33,431 nucleotides of DNA, taken from assembly GCA_015490755.1 (NCBI GenBank), contig WFXF01000067.1, positions 1 to 33,431 on the forward strand. The letters run 5' to 3'. The translations under genes and the position numbers were made by a program. Origin of the DNA: Gammaproteobacteria bacterium (lineage in GTDB: Bacteria; Pseudomonadota; Gammaproteobacteria; JAADGQ01). Shown piece after piece: positions 9,764-19,472 of the stretch. The first letter of the stretch is position 1. The number at the start of each line of letters is the position of its first letter. The notes under the pieces were generated by a model. It was not told the origin of the DNA, ran no database searches, and saw only the letters and a program-made list of their open reading frames with translations.

Positions 9764-9789
9764 CACTATTCAGAATGACCTGAACAGTG
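9764..9789 (-). promoter_or_regulatory. Hairpin in the gltB-gltD gap
   Basis: CACTATTCAG and CTGAACAGTG (9764-9773 and 9780-9789) pair over ten positions with one mismatch (a G-T/G-U type pair) around a six-base loop. It has no U-tract, so it is more likely an mRNA-processing or stabilising element between the large and small glutamate synthase cistrons than a terminator. Confidence 0.4.
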
Positions 9790-9824
9790 ACATATTTTTA
9801 TTTAACGATGCTCAATCAGGAACC

Positions 9825-12800
9825 TTATTCGGCGGCCTGCTTTTGTGCCTGCTCCAGCAAAACCCGCTTGTAATCGCGCGGCATCACTTTAATAAACTGA
9901 GGCAGCATTTTTTTCCAATCACCAATAATCTGCTCTGCAACCGTTGACCCGGTATATTTCTGATGCTTTTCAATCAGCGTTTTAAGCTCGCTGATATCAG
10001 CATCCGACTCAACCCTGTCCAGATCCACCATCGCTTTGTTGCACTTATCAGAAAATCTATCTTTTGGATCCCAGATATAAGCAATACCACCACTCATACC
10101 TGCCGCAAAGTTGCGGCCTGTCGAACCCAATACAACCACTCGGCCACCGGTCATATATTCACACGCATGATCACCGACCCCTTCGACCACCGCTGAAGCG
10201 CCACTATTACGTACACAAAAGCGCTCTGCGGCAATTCCACGGAAAAAGCCTTCACCGCTCGTTGCACCGTAACAAGTGACATTACCGATAATAATGTTAT
10301 CTTCAGCTTTAAAGGTACTATTGCGATCAGGGTAGACCACAATACGCCCACCACTGAGACCTTTGCCGACAAAGTCATTGGCATCACCTTCAAGCTCAAT
10401 CGTAATGCCTTTGGCAAGCCACGCCCCCAGGCTTTGACCCGCAGAGCCATTCAATTTGATATGAACAGTATCTTCCGGCAGCAGATCAGCGCCCCACTTT
10501 TTCGCAACTTCGTGAGACAACATGGTACCTACAACGCGGTTCAGATTAATCACCGGCAATTCGATGTGAACAGGTTCGCCCGACTGAATCGCAGGCTGAG
10601 CCAGTTTAATCAGCTCCATATCCAGCGCTCTATCCAAGCCATGGTTTTGCTGAATTGTCTGGTAAACAGCATCCCCTGATTCATTGTTGGCAGGCGATAA
10701 GATCGGCGTTAAATCCAGACCGGATGATTTCCAGTGCGAAGTCACATCATCTACTTCCAGCACATCAACGCGACCGATCATTTCTTTGACTGTTTTAAAG
10801 CCCAATTGAGCCATGATACGACGTAGATCTTCCGCCACCATGAAAAGATAATTCACCAGATGATCGGGTTTTCCCGAGAATTTTTTGCGCAGATCAGGAT
10901 CTTGCGTCGCAATTCCGACAGGACAGGTATTCATATGGCATTTACGCATCATGATACAACCCAGTGTAATCAGTGGTGCGGTCGCAAAACCAAACTCTTC
11001 AGCGCCCAACAGTGCAGCAATAGCAACATCACGACCCGTTTTCAATTGACCGTCTGTTTGCACGGTGACTCGTGAACGAAGATTATTCAGCACCAGCGTT
11101 TGATGAGTTTCTGCCAACCCAAGCTCCCAAGGCAATCCCGCATGTTTGACCGAAGTCAAAGGCGATGCACCGGTACCACCATCATGGCCCGAGATCAGAA
11201 TATGGTCAGCCAATGCTTTTGTTACACCCGCAGCCACTGTGCCCACACCCACCTCAGACACCAGCTTGACACTGATTCGAGCCGATGGATTTGTATTTTT
11301 GACATCGTGAATCAGCTGCGCCATATCTTCGATGGAGTAGATATCGTGATGTGGCGGCGGACTGATCAGACCGACACCCGGTGTCGAATGACGCGTGCGA
11401 GCAATCACTTCATCGACTTTGGAGCCTGGCAGCTCACCGCCCTCACCCGGTTTTGCGCCCTGTGAAATTTTGATCTGAATTTCGTCAGCATTGCTCAGAT
11501 AGTTAATCGTCACCCCAAAACGACCTGAGGCCACCTGCTTAATCTTCGATCGTTTGCTATCGCCATTGGGCATCGTACTCCAACGTGCAGGGTCTTCACC
11601 CCCTTCGCCGGTATTTGATTTACCTCCAAGGCGGTTCATCGCAATCGCTAATGACTCATGGCTTTCAGCAGAGATTGAACCAAAGCTGATCGCACCTGTT
11701 GCAAAGCGCTTGACAATTTCTTGTGCAGGTTCCACTTCATCAATAGAAATAGCACCGCCGTTTGCACCCTCCTTAAATTTTAACAGGCCACGCAACGCAC
11801 ATTTTTTTGTCGCTTCACCATCAGCATGATCTGCAAACTTGCGGTAGGCTTCGTCATTATTGGTACGAGCCGCCACCTGCAAATTGGCAATAGACTCAGG
11901 ATCCCACATATGGCGTTCACCTTTAGCACGCCAATGATAGTCACCGGGATTGTGCAAACCCACCACTTCATGTTTATAACCCAATTGATGGCGACGCAAT
12001 GCCTCTTCAGCCAGTACATTAAAACCAACGCCTTTAATGCGGCTCGCTGTATTGCTAAAACAGTAATCAACCACTTCATTGGCAAGACCCAGAGCCTCAA
12101 AAATCTGAGCACCTTTATAGGATTGCAAAGTTGAAATACCCATTTTAGCCATGACTTTCAACATGCCTTTTGCGACACCTTTACGGTACGCATCAACAAT
12201 CTTGTCATCCTGATCAAAGCGCTCACCTGGCAGCAAACCATCACGCTGGGCTTGCCATAACGATTCAAACGCCAGGTATGGATTGATGGCATCCGCACCA
12301 TAACCAATCAACAGGCAGTGATGATGAACTTCTCGCGCCTCACCCGTTTCAATAATCAGCCCGATACGCGCACGATCATGGCATTTCACCAAGTGCTGGT
12401 GTACTGCACCCGTTGCCAGCAATGCACTGACGGCCACCCGGTCAACATCAATATTACGATCAGACAATACGATCAGGCTGTAACCATCCGCTACGGCGGC
12501 TGCGGCCTCATCACAGATGCGATCCAACGCCACTAACAGCCCGACCTCTTCATCCATTTCAGGATAAGTAATATCAATTGTTTTGGCTTTCCAGTTCAGG
12601 TAATCAATATGTTTCAGAGCGGTCAGCTCTTCATTGCGCAAAATCGGGTGCGGCAACAATAAACGATGCGCTTGCTCTTCAGTCGTATCAAGCAGGTTAC
12701 CTTCAGGCCCGATGAAACACTCCAGCGACATCACCACCTCTTCACGAATCGAATCAACCGCAGGATTGGTCACCTGTGCAAAAATCTGCCGGAAGTAGTC

Positions 12801-14384
12801 GTAAACCATACGCGGTTGATCTGACAGACACGCCAGTGCAGCATCATTACCCATGGAGCCGACGGGATCACGCAACTCATTCACTAATGGCAACAACATA
12901 AATTGCATCGTTTCAGTGGTATAACCAAAAGCGCGCATGCGAGGCAATAGCGTCTCGGGATAAAAACCATGCACCTCTTTATCCGCATGAATATCTTGCA
13001 GAGTGATGACCTGATTTTTTAACCAGGCACCATAAGGGTTTCGTGTGGCAAAATCATGCTTGAGCTCTTCATCCTCAATCAAACGCCCCTCTTCAAAATC
13101 AATCAGGAACATTCGACCGGGTTGCAAGCGGCCTTTAAATTTCACATTGGCGGGATCAATTTCAACCACACCGACCTCAGAAGCCATGATCACTCGATCA
13201 TCGTGAGTCACATAATAACGACTGGGGCGCAGGCCATTACGATCAAGCACCGCGCCGACATAGTGTCCATCTGTAAACGCAATAGAAGCCGGGCCATCCC
13301 AAGGCTCCATCAGTGCTGAAAAATACTGATAGAAGTCCCGCTTGTCTTGAGGCATCTGTTCATTGCCTTGCCATGCTTCGGGCACCATCATCATTGCAGC
13401 TTCTTGCAATGTGCGGCCATTCATCAATAAAAACTCTAATACATTGTCAAAACTACCTGAGTCCGAACCCCCGCTTTCGATGACCGGAAACTGTTTTTCC
13501 AGACGATCACCAAACACATCACTTTTGACCAGACCTTCACGCGCACCCATCCAGTTTTTATTACCTTGCAGGGTATTGATTTCACCATTATGAGACATAA
13601 AGCGCAGTGGCTGGGCACGATCCCAGGATGGGAATGTATTGGTACTGAAGCGAGAGTGCACCATCGCCAGGTGAGCCACATAATCAGGGCTGGCAAGATC
13701 GCTGTAAAAAGGCATCAGTTGATCGGGTGTCAACATGCCTTTATAAACAATCACGCGTGAAGAGAGACTGCAAAAATAGAATAACTCTGCTTGTGCAAGG
13801 TATTCATCACTGCGAATCAAACGACTGCAACGTTTGCGAATGAGATACAGCTCGCGCTCGAACGCTTCAGAAGAGAAACCCTCACCCGCAGCAATAAACA
13901 GTTGCTCGATCTGTGGTTGTGCATCATGTGCAATCTGACCCACATTGGCCTTTACAGCATCAACGGGCAATTCACGCCAACCGATGAACTTTTGCTTTTG
14001 TGCAATAACAATCTCTTCAACCACTTTTTTACAGTGTAGACGCTGCTTTTTATCAGTCGGCAAAAAGAGATTACCCGCACAAAAGAGGCCATTTTCAGGC
14101 AACTCAACATCAAATGTTTCATGCGCCATACGGCGCAAAAAATCATACGGTAATGTTGTCAACATTCCTGCGCCATCACCGGTATTCGGCTCAGCGCCAA
14201 AACCACCCCGATGCTCCATACGGCGCAAAAGGTGATCTGCATCTACAATAATCTGGTGATCCGGTTTACCCTTGATATTCGCAACAAAACCAACACCACA
14301 ACTCTCTTTTTCATTTGCAGGATCATAAAGCCCATGCTTGGTGGGCAAACCGTATCTATTTTTATTCACTACTTTTTTACTCAA
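9825..14384 (-). CDS. gltB: Glutamate synthase (NADPH) large subunit
   Basis: The 1519-residue alpha subunit of bacterial GOGAT, converting glutamine plus 2-oxoglutarate to two glutamates. The N-terminal amidotransferase nucleophile is Cys29 in the motif SCGVGFVAN; the first 28 residues form a propeptide removed to expose it. The FMN-binding synthase domain (about 860-1230) includes GISVKLVSEVG-like sequence and GHDGGTGASPLTS, followed by the 3Fe-4S cysteines in CHMNTCPVGIATQ, and the C-terminal beta-helix has GKGLSGGRIVVYP. The start is a TTG at 14384, preceded by AGGAAG nine bases upstream, which supports it over later in-frame GTG codons. Only 13 bp separate it from the end of hemE, indicating co-transcription. 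Confidence 0.97.
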   Translation of the reverse strand: MSKKVVNKNRYGLPTKHGLYDPANEKESCGVGFVANIKGKPDHQIIVDADHLLRRMEHRGGFGAEPNTGDGAGMLTTLPYDFLRRMAHETFDVELPENGLFCAGNLFLPTDKKQRLHCKKVVEEIVIAQKQKFIGWRELPVDAVKANVGQIAHDAQPQIEQLFIAAGEGFSSEAFERELYLIRKRCSRLIRSDEYLAQAELFYFCSLSSRVIVYKGMLTPDQLMPFYSDLASPDYVAHLAMVHSRFSTNTFPSWDRAQPLRFMSHNGEINTLQGNKNWMGAREGLVKSDVFGDRLEKQFPVIESGGSDSGSFDNVLEFLLMNGRTLQEAAMMMVPEAWQGNEQMPQDKRDFYQYFSALMEPWDGPASIAFTDGHYVGAVLDRNGLRPSRYYVTHDDRVIMASEVGVVEIDPANVKFKGRLQPGRMFLIDFEEGRLIEDEELKHDFATRNPYGAWLKNQVITLQDIHADKEVHGFYPETLLPRMRAFGYTTETMQFMLLPLVNELRDPVGSMGNDAALACLSDQPRMVYDYFRQIFAQVTNPAVDSIREEVVMSLECFIGPEGNLLDTTEEQAHRLLLPHPILRNEELTALKHIDYLNWKAKTIDITYPEMDEEVGLLVALDRICDEAAAAVADGYSLIVLSDRNIDVDRVAVSALLATGAVHQHLVKCHDRARIGLIIETGEAREVHHHCLLIGYGADAINPYLAFESLWQAQRDGLLPGERFDQDDKIVDAYRKGVAKGMLKVMAKMGISTLQSYKGAQIFEALGLANEVVDYCFSNTASRIKGVGFNVLAEEALRRHQLGYKHEVVGLHNPGDYHWRAKGERHMWDPESIANLQVAARTNNDEAYRKFADHADGEATKKCALRGLLKFKEGANGGAISIDEVEPAQEIVKRFATGAISFGSISAESHESLAIAMNRLGGKSNTGEGGEDPARWSTMPNGDSKRSKIKQVASGRFGVTINYLSNADEIQIKISQGAKPGEGGELPGSKVDEVIARTRHSTPGVGLISPPPHHDIYSIEDMAQLIHDVKNTNPSARISVKLVSEVGVGTVAAGVTKALADHILISGHDGGTGASPLTSVKHAGLPWELGLAETHQTLVLNNLRSRVTVQTDGQLKTGRDVAIAALLGAEEFGFATAPLITLGCIMMRKCHMNTCPVGIATQDPDLRKKFSGKPDHLVNYLFMVAEDLRRIMAQLGFKTVKEMIGRVDVLEVDDVTSHWKSSGLDLTPILSPANNESGDAVYQTIQQNHGLDRALDMELIKLAQPAIQSGEPVHIELPVINLNRVVGTMLSHEVAKKWGADLLPEDTVHIKLNGSAGQSLGAWLAKGITIELEGDANDFVGKGLSGGRIVVYPDRNSTFKAEDNIIIGNVTCYGATSGEGFFRGIAAERFCVRNSGASAVVEGVGDHACEYMTGGRVVVLGSTGRNFAAGMSGGIAYIWDPKDRFSDKCNKAMVDLDRVESDADISELKTLIEKHQKYTGSTVAEQIIGDWKKMLPQFIKVMPRDYKRVLLEQAQKQAAE

Positions 14385-14397
14385 TTAAATCGACTTC

Positions 14398-15465
14398 CTA
14401 TCCCGCATGAAAAGGCACACTTTGGGCATGCACTGCGTCTACTAATGTTTTTACATGATCAGGATTAATTTTCTGGTGGATACCGTGCCCAAGGTTAAAG
14501 ACATGACCTGATCCATGTCCATAACCCGAAAGAATCGTACCCACCTCTGCTTCAATGCGCTCAGGCGCAGCGTATAAAATGCTGGGATCCATATTACCCT
14601 GTAATGCGACTCGATCACCAATGCGTCTGCGCGCATCACCGATATTGATCGTCCAATCAAGACCGACGGCATCACAGCCTGTGTCTGCAATGGCTTCCAA
14701 CCAAGCTCCGCCCCCTTTGGTAAACAGTGTAACCGGAACGCGTCGCCCCTCATTTTCACGAGTCAGACCACTCACAATCTGATCCATATAACGCAGTGAA
14801 AACTCTTCGTAATCACGCGGAGAGAGTACACCGCCCCAAGTATCAAAAACCATCACTGATTGTGCGCCCGCAGCAATTTGTGCATTCAGGTAGGAGATAA
14901 CAGATTTCGCTAAAATATCCAAAAGACGATGCATCTCTTTTGGCGAGCTGAACATCATGCCTTTAACTTTTCCGAAATCTTTGGTTGATCCGCCTTCCAC
15001 CATATAAGTGGCTAACGTCCACGGACTGCCGGAAAAGCCGATTAATGGAATCTCTCCATTCAGCTCACGACGGATCACACGCACCGCATCCATTACGTAA
15101 CGTAGCTCAACCTCAGGATCAAGCACACCCAAGGCATCAATACCCGCAGCGCATTGAATGGTCTTTTTAAAACGAGGACCTTCGCCTTCCGCAAAATAGA
15201 GGCCCAGTCCCATCGCATCAGGGATCGTCAGAATATCAGAAAAAAGAATCGCCGCATCAAGGTCAAAGCGCTTGAGTGGCTGCAAAGTCACCTCACACGC
15301 AAGATCAGGATTATTGCATAAGTCCATAAAAGATCCGGCCCGCGCACGCGTTGCGCGGTACTCAGGCAGATAGCGCCCTGCCTGCCGCATCACCCATAAT
15401 GGGGTGGCATCCACAGGTTCACGCAACAGCGCACGAAGATAGCGATCATTTTTTAATGCACTCAT
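14398..15465 (-). CDS. hemE: Uroporphyrinogen decarboxylase
   Basis: A 355-residue cytosolic enzyme of haem synthesis that removes four carboxyl groups from uroporphyrinogen III to give coproporphyrinogen III. The family signature near the N-terminus, [16 protein letters not shown], is complete and includes the substrate-binding Arg residues; the [12 protein letters not shown] and VFDTWGG motifs follow, and the ending [15 protein letters not shown] is typical. The open frame extends upstream to 15573, but the extension looks unlike the family, so I start at the ATG at 15465 ([10 protein letters not shown]). It is the first gene of a minus-strand operon with gltB and gltD, an arrangement different from the E. 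coli hemE location, and is divergent from the DUF3025 gene. Confidence 0.95.
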   Translation of the reverse strand: MSALKNDRYLRALLREPVDATPLWVMRQAGRYLPEYRATRARAGSFMDLCNNPDLACEVTLQPLKRFDLDAAILFSDILTIPDAMGLGLYFAEGEGPRFKKTIQCAAGIDALGVLDPEVELRYVMDAVRVIRRELNGEIPLIGFSGSPWTLATYMVEGGSTKDFGKVKGMMFSSPKEMHRLLDILAKSVISYLNAQIAAGAQSVMVFDTWGGVLSPRDYEEFSLRYMDQIVSGLTRENEGRRVPVTLFTKGGGAWLEAIADTGCDAVGLDWTINIGDARRRIGDRVALQGNMDPSILYAAPERIEAEVGTILSGYGHGSGHVFNLGHGIHQKINPDHVKTLVDAVHAQSVPFHAG

Positions 15466-15595
15466 ACAGGCGGTTATTCCTCGAAAAAATATAGCCAAAA
15501 TAGCCGAAAAGTATACAAAGCTCACGCTTGCAATACAAATCAAGAAAAAACGCTCTATAATTTGCAAAATCAAACAAAGAAAAGTGTGAATAAAT

Positions 15596-16429
15596 ATGCT
15601 TAAACTGCCCGGCTGGGAACCCCACTTTCATCAGCGCTCCCCTTTATTCAAACCACTGCAACACTTAGCCAAATACTTTGAGAAATATCAACAGTGGCCG
15701 GGGCTAAAGGAGTACCAACAATTACTGGATAACTGGCCTCATCCAATAAAAACACTAGGCAACAAAAATATTACTGTTGTGCCTCAAGCAGGCAGACCAA
15801 ACCACTTCAATGAACATTACGCACCACGCATCTATCACACGGGTGAAATCCAGACCCGCCTGGAAAATTGGCACGATTTTTTTCAATACCTCAGCTGGTT
15901 TATGTTTCCCGTCACAAAAGCCATCATCAACGCCATGCATATTCCCCATGCCCAGCAACGCATCGAACATGGAGGAGATTCAGGACGACGTAGTCCTGTT
16001 GAAAATATGCTATCGCTATTTGATGAAGGTGGTGCAGTACTGGTTTCCAGCGATGAAAGCCTTCTGCAATTAGTTCGGGATTTTCAGTGGAAAGCTCTAT
16101 TTTGGGAGCGGCGAGAAGAGTTATCAGAAAAATTTGTCTGTGTGCCATTTGGCCATGCTGTTTATGAAAAAGGGCTCGCCCCTTACATAGGCATGACCGC
16201 CAACTGCATTTTGCTGCATAGTGGCAAAGAGTACTTTGAGATGAATAACACCGAGCAGCTCGTCTGGATTGACGAAAAACTGGTGGCTTTATTTAAAAGT
16301 GGTAGCACTTTGAAAAAACCCAAAGACCTCTCACCCTTTCCCATACTGGGAATGCCAGAGTGGGATGAGAATAATCAGCAAGAACATTATTACGATAACG
16401 CAAATTACTTTCGACCGGGGCGAAGATGA
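15596..16429 (+). CDS. DUF3025 domain-containing protein
   Basis: A 277-residue soluble protein of the DUF3025 family, found mainly in gamma- and betaproteobacteria and without known function. The diagnostic central segment is [26 protein letters not shown], and [22 protein letters not shown] is conserved further on. No signal peptide, membrane span or known catalytic motif is visible. The start at the ATG at 15596 is 130 bp from the divergent hemE start, and the 3' end faces lnt, leaving 150 bp that hold a gene remnant. No operon partner on this strand. Function cannot be assigned. Confidence 0.82.
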   Translation: MLKLPGWEPHFHQRSPLFKPLQHLAKYFEKYQQWPGLKEYQQLLDNWPHPIKTLGNKNITVVPQAGRPNHFNEHYAPRIYHTGEIQTRLENWHDFFQYLSWFMFPVTKAIINAMHIPHAQQRIEHGGDSGRRSPVENMLSLFDEGGAVLVSSDESLLQLVRDFQWKALFWERREELSEKFVCVPFGHAVYEKGLAPYIGMTANCILLHSGKEYFEMNNTEQLVWIDEKLVALFKSGSTLKKPKDLSPFPILGMPEWDENNQQEHYYDNANYFRPGRR

Positions 16430-16451
16430 GAAACAAGACGATGCTTGTATT

Positions 16452-16574
16452 TAAATGTGTTTTAAGCTGCTCCCCTGCCTGTTGAGCATGAGGTGTGTTG
16501 TTAAACGGGCTTGGGAATTGTTGTGGCAGGTCTCTTTCTTGAGGAGGTGGAGAAAAGCAGGTAATACAGAACAT
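16452..16574 (-). pseudogene. N-terminal remnant of an RluA-type pseudouridine synthase
   Basis: Directly behind lnt (6 bp gap) and with an ATG at 16574 preceded by GAGA, about 41 codons read as CFSPPPQERDLPQQFPSPF, then NNTPHAQQAGEQLKTHL. This resembles the N-terminus of the long (about 550-residue) RluA-family pseudouridine synthases, which begin with a similar LP..F..PF...PHPLA..AAEQLQ pattern; here a few residues after PH appear lost. The frame then runs antisense into the 3' end of the DUF3025 gene and no further similarity is seen, so the rest of the gene has been deleted. It was probably the last gene of the miaB-to-lnt operon. The identification is by recalled pattern, not by a search. 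Confidence 0.45.
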
Positions 16575-16579
16575 TATCT

Positions 16580-18088
16580 CTAAACTTTCACTCTCCGGCT
16601 GGCAACAAAGGCAGACAAAAGAGCAGCACTCACCAGCATAATCACCATCCAGTTACCCCATTGTACATAAGGCGTAATACCTTGCATTGGCTGCACTTTG
16701 TCAGTCAAAACATGCACTTCAAACTGGGGTGATGCCGACTGAATTTCCCCATCCGGGCCAATAATGGCTGAAATTCCAGTATTTGTTGATCGTAGCACTG
16801 GACGACCTGTTTCCAATGCTCGCATTCGAATGATCTGTAAATGCTGATGTGGCCCGATTGATTCGCCAAACCAGCCGTCATTACTGACATTAACCAGCAT
16901 GGATGCTTCTGGCAGGCTGGTAATCACTTCCTCGCCAAAAACAGCCTCATAACAGATTGAAATCCCCACTTTATGCCCCTTCACCTCCATTAAAACCTGG
17001 TTATGATCACCAGGACTAAAATCCGACATGGGAACATCCATAAAATCAACAATATCGGATAATAGTGATTTCATTGGCAAATATTCGGTAAAAGGCACCA
17101 AATGTTGCTTGTGATAAATACCTTCCGTAACACCCAAACCGATGACACTATTGTAATAACGAACCGGCTCCATCTGCACAGAAAGCACACCGATCAATAG
17201 CTGACTGTGATGAACTTTTGCCTCATCACCCAGCGGCTCCAATATATCCAGCACTCGATAGCGAAAATCAGGCAACGCACTCTCTGGCCAGACAATCAAA
17301 TCACTCTGCCAATTTTCACGAGTCAAACGACTGTAGCGTTCAATGGTTGGCACTCTCATTTCTGCCAACCATTTTTCGTCCTGCGCAATATTACCTTGAA
17401 TCAAACTCACTTTGACTGGCTCCCCCACCGGGGTTGTCCAGGTAAATTGGGCCATCAGAGCAGCCAACAGCCACAATGCAACAACAGACAAGCCAGCAAA
17501 CCATGATTTTTTTAGCACAGCAAGCAGCAGCAATCCCGAACTTAATGCCACTCCCCACGAAACCCCATAAACACCCAACACAGGAGCCAAACTACTCAAC
17601 AGACTATCCGTTTGACTATAACCCAGATTCAGCCATGGAAACCCCGTCATAAACCAGCCACGAACCCACTCGATAAATACCCACGCGGCGGGCAAAACAA
17701 TAACAAGCTTTAATGCCAGTGAAAGAGGATGAAAAAAGCGTACAAACAGATAACCTGATAGCGCATAGAACAGCGCCATAATCATCACGAGCAGAGCGAG
17801 TATAAATAGAGAAAGCGGTAAATTTACATTTCCAAAATGGTGGATGCTGATATACATCCAGGTAGTACCTGCGCCAAACATAGCCGCACCAAACAGTAGA
17901 CCGCGAGCAAAAGCACGACCCGGCAAAACATCCAGCCACGTAATAAACAACAGTGCGGGTAATAAAATTGCTAACGGGTACAGATTAAAAGGTGCGAAAG
18001 CCAGCGGCATCAAAAAGCCTGCCAACAAAGCCAGAAGGTCGCCCTGCCAACCCGCTCGACTGACCAGTGGATAGACCCGACCCTGCAT
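16580..18088 (-). CDS. lnt: Apolipoprotein N-acyltransferase
   Basis: A 502-residue inner-membrane enzyme that adds the third acyl chain to the N-terminal cysteine of lipoproteins. Several N-terminal membrane helices (about 18-215) precede a periplasmic nitrilase-type domain whose catalytic triad is visible: E269 in VWPES, K327 in YHKQHLVPFTEYLP and C379 in SICYEAVFGE. A final membrane helix (VMIMLVSAALLSAFVA) ends just before a basic tail. Length is usual. It starts 4 bp after the corC stop codon, in the conserved miaB-phoH-ybeY-corC-lnt order, so co-transcription is nearly certain. All key residues are intact. Confidence 0.97.
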   Translation of the reverse strand: MQGRVYPLVSRAGWQGDLLALLAGFLMPLAFAPFNLYPLAILLPALLFITWLDVLPGRAFARGLLFGAAMFGAGTTWMYISIHHFGNVNLPLSLFILALLVMIMALFYALSGYLFVRFFHPLSLALKLVIVLPAAWVFIEWVRGWFMTGFPWLNLGYSQTDSLLSSLAPVLGVYGVSWGVALSSGLLLLAVLKKSWFAGLSVVALWLLAALMAQFTWTTPVGEPVKVSLIQGNIAQDEKWLAEMRVPTIERYSRLTRENWQSDLIVWPESALPDFRYRVLDILEPLGDEAKVHHSQLLIGVLSVQMEPVRYYNSVIGLGVTEGIYHKQHLVPFTEYLPMKSLLSDIVDFMDVPMSDFSPGDHNQVLMEVKGHKVGISICYEAVFGEEVITSLPEASMLVNVSNDGWFGESIGPHQHLQIIRMRALETGRPVLRSTNTGISAIIGPDGEIQSASPQFEVHVLTDKVQPMQGITPYVQWGNWMVIMLVSAALLSAFVASRRVKV

Positions 18089-18092
18089 CGAG

Positions 18093-18989
18093 CTACTCAG
18101 TCGCTGAGTTAGAATTTATCTGAAAATTTCCTGCTGAAGAAGCCTCTTTCTTCAAAGACATTTCCAACAAATGAATCCGGCGACTATCCGCATTTAATAC
18201 TTTAAAATGAAAAGGTTTAATCTCTATGGTTTCACCCGGTTGTGGCATGTGGCCAAAGGCGCTCATTACCAAGCCCGCAATGGTATCAAACTCATCATCA
18301 CTGAACTGGGTTGAAAAATATTCATTAAACTCTTCAATTGAGACCAATGCTTTAATCGTATAAAGCGTCTCACTATGCTTTTTGATGTACAGATCTTCAT
18401 CATCAAAATCATGTTCATCCGCAATATCGCCGACAATCTGCTCCAGTACATCTTCGATGGTCACCAATCCGGCCACACCACCATATTCATCCACCACAAT
18501 CGCCATATGGTTACGATTCGTGCGAAACTCTTGAAGCAATTGATTCAGCCGCTTGCTCTCAGGAACAAACACAGCGGGGCGCAATAACTCTTTCAAGTTC
18601 AGCGGCGCATCATGATCATTGGCAAGTGGTACCAAAAGATCCTTAACCAGTAAAATTCCCAGCACTTCATCCCGGGTTTCGCCCATTACAGGAAAACGGG
18701 AGTGTGCCGACTCAATGATTGATGGCAAGCAGCGCTCCCAATTAGCATCCCCTTCCAGCACCACCATTTGGCTGCGCGGTATCATGATATCCCTCACACG
18801 CATTTCAGAGACCAAAAGCGAACCTTCGATCATACTGAGAGTTTCATCATTAATGAGATTTCGCTGTCGGGAATCACGCAGCAACGTAAGCAACTGCTCC
18901 CTGTTTTGTGGTTCATCACCATTAAGTGCATGGCTTAATCTTTCCAACCATGAACGAGTGTTTGAGCCATTGCTCGATCGATCATTCAT
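18093..18989 (-). CDS. corC: CorC/YbeX CBS-pair protein
   Basis: A 298-residue cytosolic protein with two CBS domains (about residues 70-195; [15 protein letters not shown] at the first, [10 protein letters not shown] after the second) and a C-terminal CorC/HlyC transporter-associated domain (about 205-285, with [15 protein letters not shown]). The E. coli homologue was named for magnesium/cobalt efflux, but its consistent position between ybeY and lnt has linked it to ribosome and envelope maintenance. No membrane span is present, as expected for the short CorC branch. It starts 21 bp after ybeY and its stop lies 4 bp before lnt. Confidence 0.94.
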   Translation of the reverse strand: MNDRSSNGSNTRSWLERLSHALNGDEPQNREQLLTLLRDSRQRNLINDETLSMIEGSLLVSEMRVRDIMIPRSQMVVLEGDANWERCLPSIIESAHSRFPVMGETRDEVLGILLVKDLLVPLANDHDAPLNLKELLRPAVFVPESKRLNQLLQEFRTNRNHMAIVVDEYGGVAGLVTIEDVLEQIVGDIADEHDFDDEDLYIKKHSETLYTIKALVSIEEFNEYFSTQFSDDEFDTIAGLVMSAFGHMPQPGETIEIKPFHFKVLNADSRRIHLLEMSLKKEASSAGNFQINSNSATE

Positions 18990-19010
18990 AAAGCTATTAC
19001 TAAAGTCTCT

Positions 19011-19472
19011 TCAAGAATAACACTGGTAGGGGTCAGGATAACCCAACTGCCCAAGAATTTCAGTCTCTAATTTTTCCATACGCTCTGCTTGCCCGGATTC
19101 AATATGGTCATAACCTAAAAGGTGCAACACACCATGCACCACCATATGCGCATAATGAGCCACTATCTCTTTATTTTGGTCTGTAGCTTCACGCTCAACC
19201 ACCTGTGCACAGATCGCAATATCACCCAATAACGGGACTCCAATTTCCTCCGCGCACGCCACAGGAAAAGAGAGCACATTGGTCGAACCCTGTTTATGAC
19301 GAAAACTTTCATTCAATTGTGTGCTTTCAGATTCATCCACCAAACGCACCGTCAGCTCGGCATGAGTCATACGGTCACCGATTGTCATCGTGACCCATTG
19401 CTTAATATCGGTTTCAGCAGGCAGCAATTTATGTGTCACTGCGTACTGAACTTCGATGTCGAAATTATTCAT
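19011..19472 (-). CDS. ybeY: Endoribonuclease YbeY (16S rRNA 3'-end maturation)
   Basis: A 153-residue metal-dependent endoribonuclease involved in 16S rRNA 3'-end processing and ribosome quality control. The zinc-binding H-x3-H-x5-H motif is intact as HGVLHLLGYDH with H113, H117 and H123; STNVLSFP before it is the conserved substrate-side segment. The frame is open upstream to 19532, but I start at the ATG at 19472 because homology begins with [10 protein letters not shown]. The start overlaps the end of phoH by 8 bp. Sits in the canonical order after phoH and before corC. Confidence 0.95.
   Translation of the reverse strand: MNNFDIEVQYAVTHKLLPAETDIKQWVTMTIGDRMTHAELTVRLVDESESTQLNESFRHKQGSTNVLSFPVACAEEIGVPLLGDIAICAQVVEREATDQNKEIVAHYAHMVVHGVLHLLGYDHIESGQAERMEKLETEILGQLGYPDPYQCYS

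Noticed and set aside
9825-14384. Many plus- and minus-strand frames of 60-120 codons inside gltB
   Set aside because: All are shadows of the long conserved gltB frame, without ribosome-binding sites or family similarity.
16293-16574. The full 93-codon minus-strand frame behind lnt as an intact gene
   Set aside because: Only the first ~41 codons look like a known family; the rest is antisense to the conserved DUF3025 gene, so I call a truncated remnant instead.
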